Assembly (NCBI RefSeq): GCF_004331035.1
Contig: NZ_SJNT01000008.1
Coordinates: 124,001 to 188,000, forward strand
Length of the DNA stretch: 64,000 nt
Reading direction: 5' to 3'
From: Acinetobacter sp. ANC 4910
GTDB taxonomy: Bacteria; Pseudomonadota; Gammaproteobacteria; Pseudomonadales; Moraxellaceae
The notes below the pieces were generated by a model. That model was not told the origin of the DNA. It ran no database searches and worked only from the letters and a program-made list of their open reading frames with translations. The position numbers were made by a program, and so were the translations under genes. Shown here one piece after another: positions 28,523 to 36,805 of the stretch. Position 1 is the stretch's first letter. The number at the start of each line of letters is the position of its first letter.

Positions 28523-29759
28523 GGCTCGCCTCTCCTTTTTCTAATTCAGACTTGAGTAAGAAACTGCCTTGTGCTGCATATTGTTGCCCCTTATTTAAAC
28601 CAGATTGCACCTCTATCCATTGACCATCACTAGAGCGAGTGCCCAAAGTCACGACTTGCGGCATAAATTCAATTTTTTGCCCATGCTGCGTTGCCACAAA
28701 CACCGCATCTTTCCCTTCCACTTGCTGTAGCGCACTGGCAAGAACACGTAATCCCTGCTGCGCTTGTTGCTGTTGTAACTGCACATTGACCATCAAATTC
28801 GGACGTAATTCAGCCGCACTGGACAAGACTTTTGCACGGACTTGCAAGCGACCTGTTTGCACATCGGCCTGACTATTTAAGCTTTGAATTTGTGCCTTAA
28901 ATACATGCCCTGTTTGTAAGGATTTAAACTCAATATTTTGATTTGGCACAATTGTGGCAAATTCACTACTTGGCGCAATAAATTCCAACCATAATTGATC
29001 TAACTGATCAATCACAAACAATTGATCAGCCAGTTGTACATTCTCCCCCACCACCAGATCTTTCTGACTGATCACACCTGCGATAGGTGCCTTTAACACA
29101 TAACGTCCTTGACTGTTCGCTTGAGCACCAAAAGCAGATAAACGTGAACGTGTTGCTCTGACCTGAATCTGCGCTTGCTGATAGGCGTTATAAGCACGTT
29201 GATAATCCTGCTTGGCAGAAATACCTTCTGACCACAACTTTTTCTCGCGCTCATAGTCTTGTCGTGCCAATTCCAAATTGGCTTGTTCTGTTTGTAAATT
29301 GGCTTGTTGATCAACCAAATCTGGCACCAATAAACTGGCAAGTGCTTGCCCTTTGCTTACCTGCTGCCCCAATTCGACATAGACGGTTTCGACATGCCCT
29401 GCAAATGCAGGTGCCACATGCGCTTGGCGGTCAGTATTTACCACCAATTTGGCAGGATAAGCCGCCGATTTCACAACAGGACCCAACTCTGCAACAGCCA
29501 ATTGAATCCCTTGTTCAGTCACCTGTTTAGCCGTTAAAGCAATTGCAGCTTCATGTTCCTCCGATTCTTCATGACCTTTTTCATCTGCATGTTCTTCTGC
29601 TTCAGCATGTCCGTGCTCATCTTCATTCGTAGATGACTTTTGCGTCAAGAACAACACCGCTATAGACACCAGTGCCGTAACCACGACCGCCAATATGATT
29701 AACAGTTTTTGGGAGATTTTCCCCTGTTGATTTAATCTCTTATTACTCAAATTCAACAT
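28512..29759 (-). CDS. czcB: Membrane fusion protein of the metal RND pump (CzcB)
   Basis: Periplasmic adaptor linking CzcA to CzcC. The 415-residue protein has an N-terminal membrane anchor (about 20-40). An acidic, His-rich segment follows (about 45-75, with EDEHGHAEAEEHADEKGHEE), a likely metal-collecting element typical of Czc adaptors. The alpha-hairpin (LQTEQANLELARQDYEREK) is flanked by lipoyl halves, followed by beta-barrel and membrane-proximal domains. The ATG at 29759 lies two bases after the czcC stop; a TTG further upstream would overlap czcC and is unlikely. Confidence 0.92.
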   Translation of the reverse strand: MLNLSNKRLNQQGKISQKLLIILAVVVTALVSIAVLFLTQKSSTNEDEHGHAEAEEHADEKGHEESEEHEAAIALTAKQVTEQGIQLAVAELGPVVKSAAYPAKLVVNTDRQAHVAPAFAGHVETVYVELGQQVSKGQALASLLVPDLVDQQANLQTEQANLELARQDYEREKKLWSEGISAKQDYQRAYNAYQQAQIQVRATRSRLSAFGAQANSQGRYVLKAPIAGVISQKDLVVGENVQLADQLFVIDQLDQLWLEFIAPSSEFATIVPNQNIEFKSLQTGHVFKAQIQSLNSQADVQTGRLQVRAKVLSSAAELRPNLMVNVQLQQQQAQQGLRVLASALQQVEGKDAVFVATQHGQKIEFMPQVVTLGTRSSDGQWIEVQSGLNKGQQYAAQGSFLLKSELEKGEASHAH

Positions 29760-29760
29760 G

Positions 29761-31128
29761 TTAGTTTCCCCCACCAATCGCCGATAATGCCTGTGTGTCT
29801 TGCCACAGGCTTTGATTTAATTGTGCAATCGCATCTTTATTCATGACCAGATTCGGATCAATGCCTAAACTGAGGCTTTCCGCTGCAAGGGCGCGCTGCC
29901 AAGCATCTTTTAATAGTTGTACTTTACGCATACGAACTTCTTGCAACTGCAAAGTGGCTTGCTGCACATCCAAAAGTGCAAATTTACCGACCTTAAAGCC
30001 TTGCAGCGTCTTTTGTTGAACGGTTTGAGCCAAAGGCAATTGCGTTTGTTGCAATGCACGAAACTGTACTTCTAGACCTTGTAATTCCGTCAGTAAACTC
30101 CCCACCTGCAAGGCATTTTGCTTCAGATAAAATTCCTGTTGCTGCTCAAGCTGAACTTGCTGCGCCTGCGCGATTTCCTTGCCATATTGCTGGCGGTCAA
30201 ACAGATTCAAAGGAATGGAAACACCGACCACTAAGGCATTTTCAGCACGCGTTTCAACCGATTGGCTCCGATTTACCCCAACATTCAAAGTAGGATTAGG
30301 ACGTGCTTGTGCTTTCAATTGCTCAATTTTGGCGTGTGAATCAAGCAACAATAATTGTCGATTTTTTTCCATTAAATTGGCGGCTAAATGCTGCTGGACT
30401 TGCTGAGCTGTCGTTGTAGGCCATACGTGCTGTGGGCTAAGTGCAACAGCCACTGACTGATCTCGTTCGCCCCAAGCACTCGACAAATACTGTTTTTCCA
30501 ACTGGACTTGTAAATCAGCCTGTCGGAATAAACGCAAACTTTCGGCATGACTTAATCGAGCACGATCAACATCGACCTGTGCCACACTGCCTGCCTGATA
30601 ACGCTTTTGAATGGCATCCAGATTTTCTTCACTGACCCGTAATTGCTCTTGTACCACCTGACGTTCCAATTCATAGATCGCCAGTTGTGACCACAAATAT
30701 TTGACGGCCAATTCCAATTCGGCTTGATAGATCTGCTGTTTCAGTTCAATGTGCTGTTGGGCAATTTGTGCGCGTTTTTGCTTGATCTTGCGTTCACCAA
30801 ACACATCCAGACGCTGGGAAATACCCAGTGCAAGTTCCCGATCTTGATCGGAATTAAAGCCCGTTTGCTCTATGGACAACTCTGGATTTATCCACAGTTT
30901 TGCCTGTTTTATATTCGCCGTGGCAATTTGCTGTTGTGTTTTCCATATGCCTTGGGTCTGTTGATACTCTGCTGAACGTTGTATGGCTTGCGACAACGTG
31001 AGTGTTTGTATCTGCTCACCTGCCCAGACTGGCAAGCTGTAAAGCGTCACACTCAACGCCAGTCCTATTGCACATATAGAGATATGTGAACGGTCGAAAT
31101 TTGAAACTTTTGAAGTTTTAAAAGACAT
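29761..31128 (-). CDS. czcC: Outer-membrane factor of the metal RND pump (CzcC)
   Basis: TolC-like outer-membrane channel subunit. The 455-residue precursor has a long N-region then a signal peptide core (ISICAIGLALSVTLYSLPVWA, cleavage near residue 37). Two OEP repeats follow, rich in Gln/Ala/Leu coiled coil (about 45-240 and 250-430), including PELSIEQTGFNSDQDRE and RPNPTLNVGVNRS. First of the three efflux genes; the CzcI-like gene lies 57 bases upstream. Confidence 0.92.
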   Translation of the reverse strand: MSFKTSKVSNFDRSHISICAIGLALSVTLYSLPVWAGEQIQTLTLSQAIQRSAEYQQTQGIWKTQQQIATANIKQAKLWINPELSIEQTGFNSDQDRELALGISQRLDVFGERKIKQKRAQIAQQHIELKQQIYQAELELAVKYLWSQLAIYELERQVVQEQLRVSEENLDAIQKRYQAGSVAQVDVDRARLSHAESLRLFRQADLQVQLEKQYLSSAWGERDQSVAVALSPQHVWPTTTAQQVQQHLAANLMEKNRQLLLLDSHAKIEQLKAQARPNPTLNVGVNRSQSVETRAENALVVGVSIPLNLFDRQQYGKEIAQAQQVQLEQQQEFYLKQNALQVGSLLTELQGLEVQFRALQQTQLPLAQTVQQKTLQGFKVGKFALLDVQQATLQLQEVRMRKVQLLKDAWQRALAAESLSLGIDPNLVMNKDAIAQLNQSLWQDTQALSAIGGGN

Positions 31129-31185
31129 GTTGATGCCCCACTAAAATAAAAAATTAGTGGTGGGCTATATTTTCGGCTACCCCAC

Positions 31186-31614
31186 CTATAGCGGGGTCAA
31201 AACAGGAGGCGGATTAGCAGGAAATAAATGGGGCGATTGATACAGGTTTTGCCAATTGAACTGGGCCTGAACCAATTGGGGAATAAAAACAGGAGATAAA
31301 GCCGACTGCTGCGCTTCGGTCAGCATCACATGTGCAAAAGAAGGTAAATGATCACTATGATCGTCTTGGGCAAAGGCCGCTAAATCAAAGGAAGATGTGT
31401 CTTGAGTTGTACTTTTTTGTAGTACTCCATGCGCCATAGACTCGCAACTGGCTGTTGCATGATGTCCAAAATGCGGCATCGTACTCACACGCTTAGGCTC
31501 TTCATGCACACAAAATGCCGCTGCCACATTCCAAAGACTTTGAAACATGAACAAACTGAACAATACGGTGACAAAAAGACGAGAACGTTTCACTGCATAA
31601 AATACGGTCAACAC
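31186..31614 (-). CDS. czcI: CzcI-like cation-efflux accessory protein
   Basis: A 142-residue protein with an N-terminal hydrophobic segment (LFVTVLFSLFMFQSLWNVAAAF) followed by CVHEEPKRVSTMPHFGHH. It has several His/Cys/Met residues and a Pro-rich C-terminus (SPHLFPANPPPVLTPL). Size, signal-like start and position just upstream of czcCBA match CzcI-family proteins, which are small periplasmic regulators or chaperones of the system. First gene of czcICBA. The family assignment is by pattern recall and context. Confidence 0.75.
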   Translation of the reverse strand: MLTVFYAVKRSRLFVTVLFSLFMFQSLWNVAAAFCVHEEPKRVSTMPHFGHHATASCESMAHGVLQKSTTQDTSSFDLAAFAQDDHSDHLPSFAHVMLTEAQQSALSPVFIPQLVQAQFNWQNLYQSPHLFPANPPPVLTPL

Positions 31615-31791
31615 AATTTGCCAACACTATAACAGCTTCATCCATGTAATAAAATTACACGCCAAAATTGACTGGCAGTTTTAACAGAACATACAGAAAA
31701 AATCCATTTTGTTACAATAATTTAATACATCTCTACGCCAGAGCGTTTAAATTAAATATTAACCACTGCAGTTGTCAGCAACAAGGAGGCA

Positions 31792-32223
31792 ATGATGAAT
31801 ATGCAATACTTCAACACAGTACGGACACTGTTATTTCACACTCCCTATAATGACTCGGCGGCCCCCGTGTTTGACTTTTCTGCCGAACATGAATACCAAC
31901 GTGGACTGCATTTCGAACAATTGGCTTTAAGCGAACATTACCATATGTTCATGCAAAAAAATGTATTGCAGTCTATACACAGCTCAAACCACTCCATCAC
32001 GTCAAGCCATACCCGTAATGCCATGTGGTATTTTCTCCGTTCTGCTTTACGTGGCCACCCTGAAGCAGAATTTAAAATGGGCATTGGCTACTTAAATGGG
32101 CAGTTGGGTCTAGATCGTAATTATGCCAAAGCCGAACGATGGTTAAAAAAAGCCGCTCAGGATGGTCATCCAGATGCGAAGCGCTGCCTATATCATGCCT
32201 ACAGCGAGCTGGCTTTTTCTTAA
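31792..32223 (+). CDS. Sel1-repeat protein
   Basis: A 143-residue cytoplasmic protein with no signal peptide and two C-terminal Sel1-like (TPR-type) repeats. The repeats are AMWYFLRSALRGHPEAEFKMG and YAKAERWLKKAAQDGHPDAKR, where the second is a good match. Such repeats mediate protein-protein contacts; the partner is unknown. AAGGAGG lies just before the ATG at 31792, one of the strongest ribosome-binding sites in the window. Convergent with ettA. Confidence 0.82.
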   Translation: MMNMQYFNTVRTLLFHTPYNDSAAPVFDFSAEHEYQRGLHFEQLALSEHYHMFMQKNVLQSIHSSNHSITSSHTRNAMWYFLRSALRGHPEAEFKMGIGYLNGQLGLDRNYAKAERWLKKAAQDGHPDAKRCLYHAYSELAFS

Positions 32224-32234
32224 ATCATTCCCGT

Positions 32235-32264
32235 AAAAAAACCAGCCCGAAGGCTGGTTTTTTT
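32235..32264. terminator. Bidirectional terminator between the Sel1 gene and ettA
   Basis: Stem AACCAGCC / GGCTGGTT with a CGAA tetraloop, flanked by A and T runs, between convergent genes. Confidence 0.88.
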
Positions 32265-32275
32265 ACGCAGTGAGA

Positions 32276-33937
32276 TTAACCACCGATTTTTTTGTATTTG
32301 GTACGCTTTTGTACCGCATCGTCGCCTAAACGGGCCAAGCGGTATGCTTCATACTCAGCATAGTTGCCTTCATAGAATTCAGGTTGTTCATTTTCAAATG
32401 ACAAAATGTGCGTTGCAATACGGTCAAGGAACCAACGGTCATGCGATACCACCATCACTGTACCTGGGAATACCAAAATGGCATCTTCAAGCGCACGTAA
32501 AGTTTCGATATCCAAGTCGTTCGATGGCTCATCCAGTAAGATTACGTTTGCGCCCATTTGCAGGATTTTCGCCAGTTGTAAACGGTTACGCTCCCCCCCT
32601 GACAATTCGCCTACACGTTTTTGCTGATCTTGACCTTTAAAGTTAAAGCGACCGATATAAGCACGTGATGCAATTTCATAATCGCCAATTCTTAAGATAT
32701 CCAAACCGCCAGAAACTTCTTCCCAAACAGTTTTGTTGTTATCTAAAGTGTCACGAATCTGACCGACATACGCCACTTTAACCGACTCGCCCAACGTTAC
32801 CGTACCTGTATCTGGCTGTTGTTCACCAGTCATCATACGGAATAATGTGGTTTTACCCGCACCGTTTGGACCCACGATACCCACAATTGCTGTAGGCGGC
32901 ACGGTAAAGCTGAGGTTTTCGTACAGTACACGACCATCAAATGATTTGCTGATACCTTCCACTTCTACCACTTTATTGCCTAGGCGTGGACCAGGTGGAA
33001 TATAGATTTCAGAGGTTTCATTACGCTGTTGGAATTCGCGTGAGTTAAGCTCTTCAAAACGCTCCATACGCGCTTTGTTTTTCTTTTGCTGACCTTTGGC
33101 ATTTGAACGAACCCATTCAAGTTCTTTCTTCAATGCTTTAGCAAAAGATTCTTCTTGCTTGTTCTCTTGTTCTAGACGCGCATTCTTTTGCTCTAACCAA
33201 GAAGAATAGTTACCTTGATACGGAATACCCATACCGCGGTCAAGCTCCAAAATCCATTCCGCCACGTTATCCAAGAAATAACGGTCATGCGTAATCGCCA
33301 CAATGGTGCCCGCAAAGTCTTTCAAGAAACGTTCTAACCAAGACACAGACTCTGCATCCAAATGGTTCGTCGGTTCGTCTAGAAGCAACATGTCTGGCTT
33401 AGATAAAAGCAAACGACACAACGCAACACGACGACGCTCACCACCTGACAGTAAATTCACGTCAGCATCCCAAGCTGGAAGGTTCAACGCAGCTGCGGCT
33501 TGATCCATTTGGTTGCTGAGGTTATGCGCATCCCATGAATGGATAATCGCTTCTAATTTTTCTTGTTCTTTCGCTAACTTGTCAAAGTCTGCATCTTCAG
33601 CCGCATATTCTGCAAACACTTCGTCCAAACGCGCCAAAGCATCTAATGGTTCACGTAAACCATCTTCTACGTTGCCACGAACGTCTTTATTTGGATCGAG
33701 CGGTGGTTCTTGCTCTAAATAACCAATTTTGATACCCGGTTGTGCACGTGCTTCACCAGAGAAATCTTTGTCTACGCCCGCCATAATACGAAGCAAGGTC
33801 GATTTACCTGCACCGTTTAAACCAAGTACACCAATTTTTGCACCCGGGAAAAATGACAAAGAGATGTCTTTTAAGATTTCGCGCTTAGGCGGAACCATCT
33901 TAGACACTCGGTTCATCGTATAAATATATTGGGCCAC
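32276..33937 (-). CDS. ettA: Energy-dependent translational throttle protein EttA
   Basis: ABC-F ATPase that binds the ribosomal E site and gates entry into elongation according to ADP/ATP ratio. The 553-residue protein has two ABC domains with Walker A GLNGAGKST and GPNGAGKTT, and signatures LSGGERRRVAL and LSGGERNRLQL. Walker B is MLLLDEPTNHLD in the first domain and ILLDEPSNDLD in the second, joined by a charged linker. No membrane segment. The GTG at 33937 (VAQYIYTMNRV) matches the E. coli EttA N-terminus and has GAGGAG six bases upstream; a longer ATG frame to 33973 is rejected. Confidence 0.95.
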   Translation of the reverse strand: MAQYIYTMNRVSKMVPPKREILKDISLSFFPGAKIGVLGLNGAGKSTLLRIMAGVDKDFSGEARAQPGIKIGYLEQEPPLDPNKDVRGNVEDGLREPLDALARLDEVFAEYAAEDADFDKLAKEQEKLEAIIHSWDAHNLSNQMDQAAAALNLPAWDADVNLLSGGERRRVALCRLLLSKPDMLLLDEPTNHLDAESVSWLERFLKDFAGTIVAITHDRYFLDNVAEWILELDRGMGIPYQGNYSSWLEQKNARLEQENKQEESFAKALKKELEWVRSNAKGQQKKNKARMERFEELNSREFQQRNETSEIYIPPGPRLGNKVVEVEGISKSFDGRVLYENLSFTVPPTAIVGIVGPNGAGKTTLFRMMTGEQQPDTGTVTLGESVKVAYVGQIRDTLDNNKTVWEEVSGGLDILRIGDYEIASRAYIGRFNFKGQDQQKRVGELSGGERNRLQLAKILQMGANVILLDEPSNDLDIETLRALEDAILVFPGTVMVVSHDRWFLDRIATHILSFENEQPEFYEGNYAEYEAYRLARLGDDAVQKRTKYKKIGG

Positions 33938-34222
33938 GTAGGACTCCTCAATAGAAAAACCAAAAAATCGCAAGAAGCGAAAAAATATTTGCGGGCATTA
34001 TACGATGAATACGTTGAAAAAATAAGGCATCAAACCGATCTTCAATGCAATGTTACAACTTTCATCTCGGTTATTTTTTAAACACACCCTTTATCACCCT
34101 CTTCTGCAGACAAAGCATTCCCTACAGCTCATCTTTATGAATTTTTTAGATAAATATTCATTATTTTCACAGTTTGCATCATATTCATTAATGATAGACT
34201 GTGCAAAATTTAACTCACGCAG

Positions 34223-35509
34223 ATGAAGTTCATGACCTATAAAGACGAAACTTTAGCCATTCATGCAGGTTACAGCCCTGAAGCCACCACCAAAGCGGTG
34301 GCTGTACCCATTTATCAAACGACCTCGTATGCCTTTGATAATACGCAACATGGTGCCGATTTATTTGACCTTAAAGTTCAAGGCAACATTTATACCCGAA
34401 TTATGAATCCGACCACTGCGGTGCTAGAGCAACGTTTAGCCGCACTCGAAGGAGGCATTGGCGCGTTAGCCTTAGCATCTGGCATGGCAGCCATCACCTA
34501 TGCCATTCAAACCATTACCGAAGCAGGCGACAACATTGCTTCAGTGTCGACCTTGTATGGTGGCACTTATAATCTGTTTGCCCACACTCTACCGAAGCAA
34601 GGCATTGAGGTACGTTTCTTTGATTATCAAGATCCAGAAGCCTTACGCAGTTTAATTGATGAAAAAACCAAGTTGGTCTTTGTTGAATCGATTGGCAATC
34701 CACTGGGCAATATTATTGACCTAGAAGCCATTGCCAAAGTTGCACATGAATATGGCGTGCCTGTGGTGGTTGATAATACTGTCGCAACGCCTGCACTGCT
34801 GAAACCCTTTGAATATGGCGCAGATATTGTGGTGCATTCCTTGACCAAATATATTGGCGGGCATGGTAACTCGATTGGCGGCGCGATTGTCGATAGCGGT
34901 AACTTCCCTTGGGGCAAATACCCTGAACGCTTTAAAGTCTTAAATACGCCCGACCCAAGCTATCACGGCGTGAACTATGTCGAAGCTTTAGGTGAAGCCG
35001 CTTATATCGCACGTGCCCGTGTGGTGCCATTACGAAATACCGGTGCTGCAATTAGCCCTTTAAGCGTATTCTTGATTCTACAAGGCTTAGAAACTTTAAA
35101 CTTACGCATGGAGCGCCATACCCACAATGCCCAAAAAGTGGCGGAATATTTGCAAGCCCATCCTAAAGTGAAATGGGTCAACTATGCAGGACTGAAAGAC
35201 CATCCTCAACACGGCTTGGCGCAAAAATATGTCAAAGGCCAGCCCTCTGCAATTTTATCCTTTGGGGTACAAGATGGTCTTGAAGGTGGAACGCGCTTTA
35301 TTGATGCGTTACAACTGTTTACGCGCTTAGTTAATATCGGTGATGCAAAAAGTCTGGCGTGCCACCCTGCCACCACCACTCATCGCCAACTGAATGCAGA
35401 AGAGCTAAAAGCAGCGGGGGTAAGTATTGATATGGTTCGTCTTTCTGTCGGGATTGAACATATTGATGATCTGCTTGCTGATTTAGAACAAGCTTTAGCC
35501 AAGGTCTAA
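34223..35509 (+). CDS. metY: O-acetylhomoserine sulfhydrylase (Cys/Met metabolism PLP enzyme)
   Basis: PLP enzyme that forms homocysteine (or cysteine from O-acetylserine) from acetylated substrate and sulfide, in the cytoplasm. The 428-residue protein has the gamma-family signatures YTRIMNPTTAVLEQR, ALASGMAAI and SLTKYIGGHG with Schiff-base Lys209. The length is that of MetY enzymes (~430), longer than MetB/MetC (~390). An alternative ATG lies at 34232 (MTYKDETLAIHAGYSPE) and is also plausible. The gene is followed by a terminator and stands alone. Confidence 0.9.
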   Translation: MKFMTYKDETLAIHAGYSPEATTKAVAVPIYQTTSYAFDNTQHGADLFDLKVQGNIYTRIMNPTTAVLEQRLAALEGGIGALALASGMAAITYAIQTITEAGDNIASVSTLYGGTYNLFAHTLPKQGIEVRFFDYQDPEALRSLIDEKTKLVFVESIGNPLGNIIDLEAIAKVAHEYGVPVVVDNTVATPALLKPFEYGADIVVHSLTKYIGGHGNSIGGAIVDSGNFPWGKYPERFKVLNTPDPSYHGVNYVEALGEAAYIARARVVPLRNTGAAISPLSVFLILQGLETLNLRMERHTHNAQKVAEYLQAHPKVKWVNYAGLKDHPQHGLAQKYVKGQPSAILSFGVQDGLEGGTRFIDALQLFTRLVNIGDAKSLACHPATTTHRQLNAEELKAAGVSIDMVRLSVGIEHIDDLLADLEQALAKV

Positions 35510-35517
35510 GCAATCGA

Positions 35518-35547
35518 TCAAGACCTCAAAAGAGGTCTTGATTTTTT
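35518..35547 (+). terminator. Terminator of metY
   Basis: Perfect 10-bp stem TCAAGACCTC / GAGGTCTTGA with an AAAA loop and TTTTTT tail. Confidence 0.9.
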
Positions 35548-35793
35548 AGTATTATCTCTTGGAATTTAAATAAAAACGTGTTAAAAACTAATAAAATACA
35601 GCTTTTAAATAGAGTAATTGCTCTATTTTTATTTGTGAATTCAAAGACTTATTTATAGCTTTTTTCATTATATCCGCTATCATTATCCGTGTGAGTTTTA
35701 GTCAACTCATGGAATAATGTGAACTAAGTTCTCCAATAAAATAAAGACAATTTAGAATTTAAGTGAACTAAATTCTAATCAGGGAAACACAGC

Positions 35794-36681
35794 GTGAAAG
35801 CAAAATTAGAGAAACTCTTTCAGGACCGTATACACGGCAAAACCGTACTTATTACAGGTGCATCCAGCGGAATTGGATTGACCACAGCACATCGCCTAGC
35901 TGATGCAGGTGCACATGTGCTGCTCGTCTCGCGCACCAAAGAAACGTTAGATGAAGTTAAGGCGGAAATTGAAGCTAAAGGCGGCAAGGCCTCTGTATTT
36001 CCATGTGACCTTAACGATATGGAAGCCATTGATGCGGTCTCTAAAGACATCTTAGCGTCTGTAGATCATATTGATATTTTAATTAACAATGCAGGTCGTT
36101 CAATTCGTCGTGCAGTACACGAATCACTTGATCGCTTTCACGATTTTGAACGTACCATGCAACTGAATTATTTTGGGGCCGTACGTTTAGTCCTGAACCT
36201 CTTGCCACACATGATGGATCGTAAAGGCGGTCAAATCATCAATATTAGCTCGATTGGTGTTTTGGCCAATGCGACTCGCTTCTCTGCTTATGTCGCTTCT
36301 AAAGCAGCTCTAGATGCATTTAGCCGCTGTCTGTCTGCAGAAGCACATGCACATAAAATTGCCATTACCTCAATTTATATGCCGCTGGTGCGCACGCCAA
36401 TGATCGCGCCAACCAAAATGTATAAATACGTCCCTACGTTATCTCCTGAACAAGCAGCCGACTTAATTGCTTATGCGATTGTGAAGCGTCCAAAGAAAAT
36501 TGCCACCAATCTTGGTCGTTTAGCATCTATTACTTATGCCATTGCTCCAGACATTAACAATATGCTGATGTCGATTGGCTATAACTTGTTTCCAAGTTCT
36601 TCTGCATCGATTGGAAAACAAGAACGCCTCAATTGGGTACAAAAGGCGTATGTCCGTCTGTTCCCAGGTGAACATTGGTAA
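35794..36681 (+). CDS. acr1: Fatty acyl-CoA reductase (aldehyde-forming), Acr1 type
   Basis: Short-chain dehydrogenase that reduces long-chain acyl-CoA to fatty aldehyde with NADPH, the entry step to wax esters in Acinetobacter. The 295-residue length, TGASSGIG cofactor loop (residues 21-28), NNAG (98-101) and catalytic Tyr166/Lys170 are SDR features. The central block NAGRSIRRAVHESLDRFHDFERTM and the end LFPGEHW match the characterised A. baylyi Acr1 as I recall it. The GTG start at 35794 has AGGGA upstream. Monocistronic, with a terminator after the stop. The wax-ester role is by homology; it assumes a wax synthase elsewhere. Confidence 0.9.
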   Translation: MKAKLEKLFQDRIHGKTVLITGASSGIGLTTAHRLADAGAHVLLVSRTKETLDEVKAEIEAKGGKASVFPCDLNDMEAIDAVSKDILASVDHIDILINNAGRSIRRAVHESLDRFHDFERTMQLNYFGAVRLVLNLLPHMMDRKGGQIINISSIGVLANATRFSAYVASKAALDAFSRCLSAEAHAHKIAITSIYMPLVRTPMIAPTKMYKYVPTLSPEQAADLIAYAIVKRPKKIATNLGRLASITYAIAPDINNMLMSIGYNLFPSSSASIGKQERLNWVQKAYVRLFPGEHW

Positions 36682-36694
36682 GTTCCAAATATTC

Positions 36695-36723
36695 AAAAAG
36701 CCTGTCAAAAGACAGGCTTTTTT
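36695..36723 (+). terminator. Terminator of acr1
   Basis: Stem AAGCCTGTC / GACAGGCTT, loop AAAA, flanked by A and T runs. Confidence 0.9.
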
Positions 36724-36805
36724 ATATCTTTATTTTTTATTTCAGTCTCACCATATTGCTGCAGAATGCTCAGGATTTCAGCACTATTTAAGATGCAATC
36801 AACCT

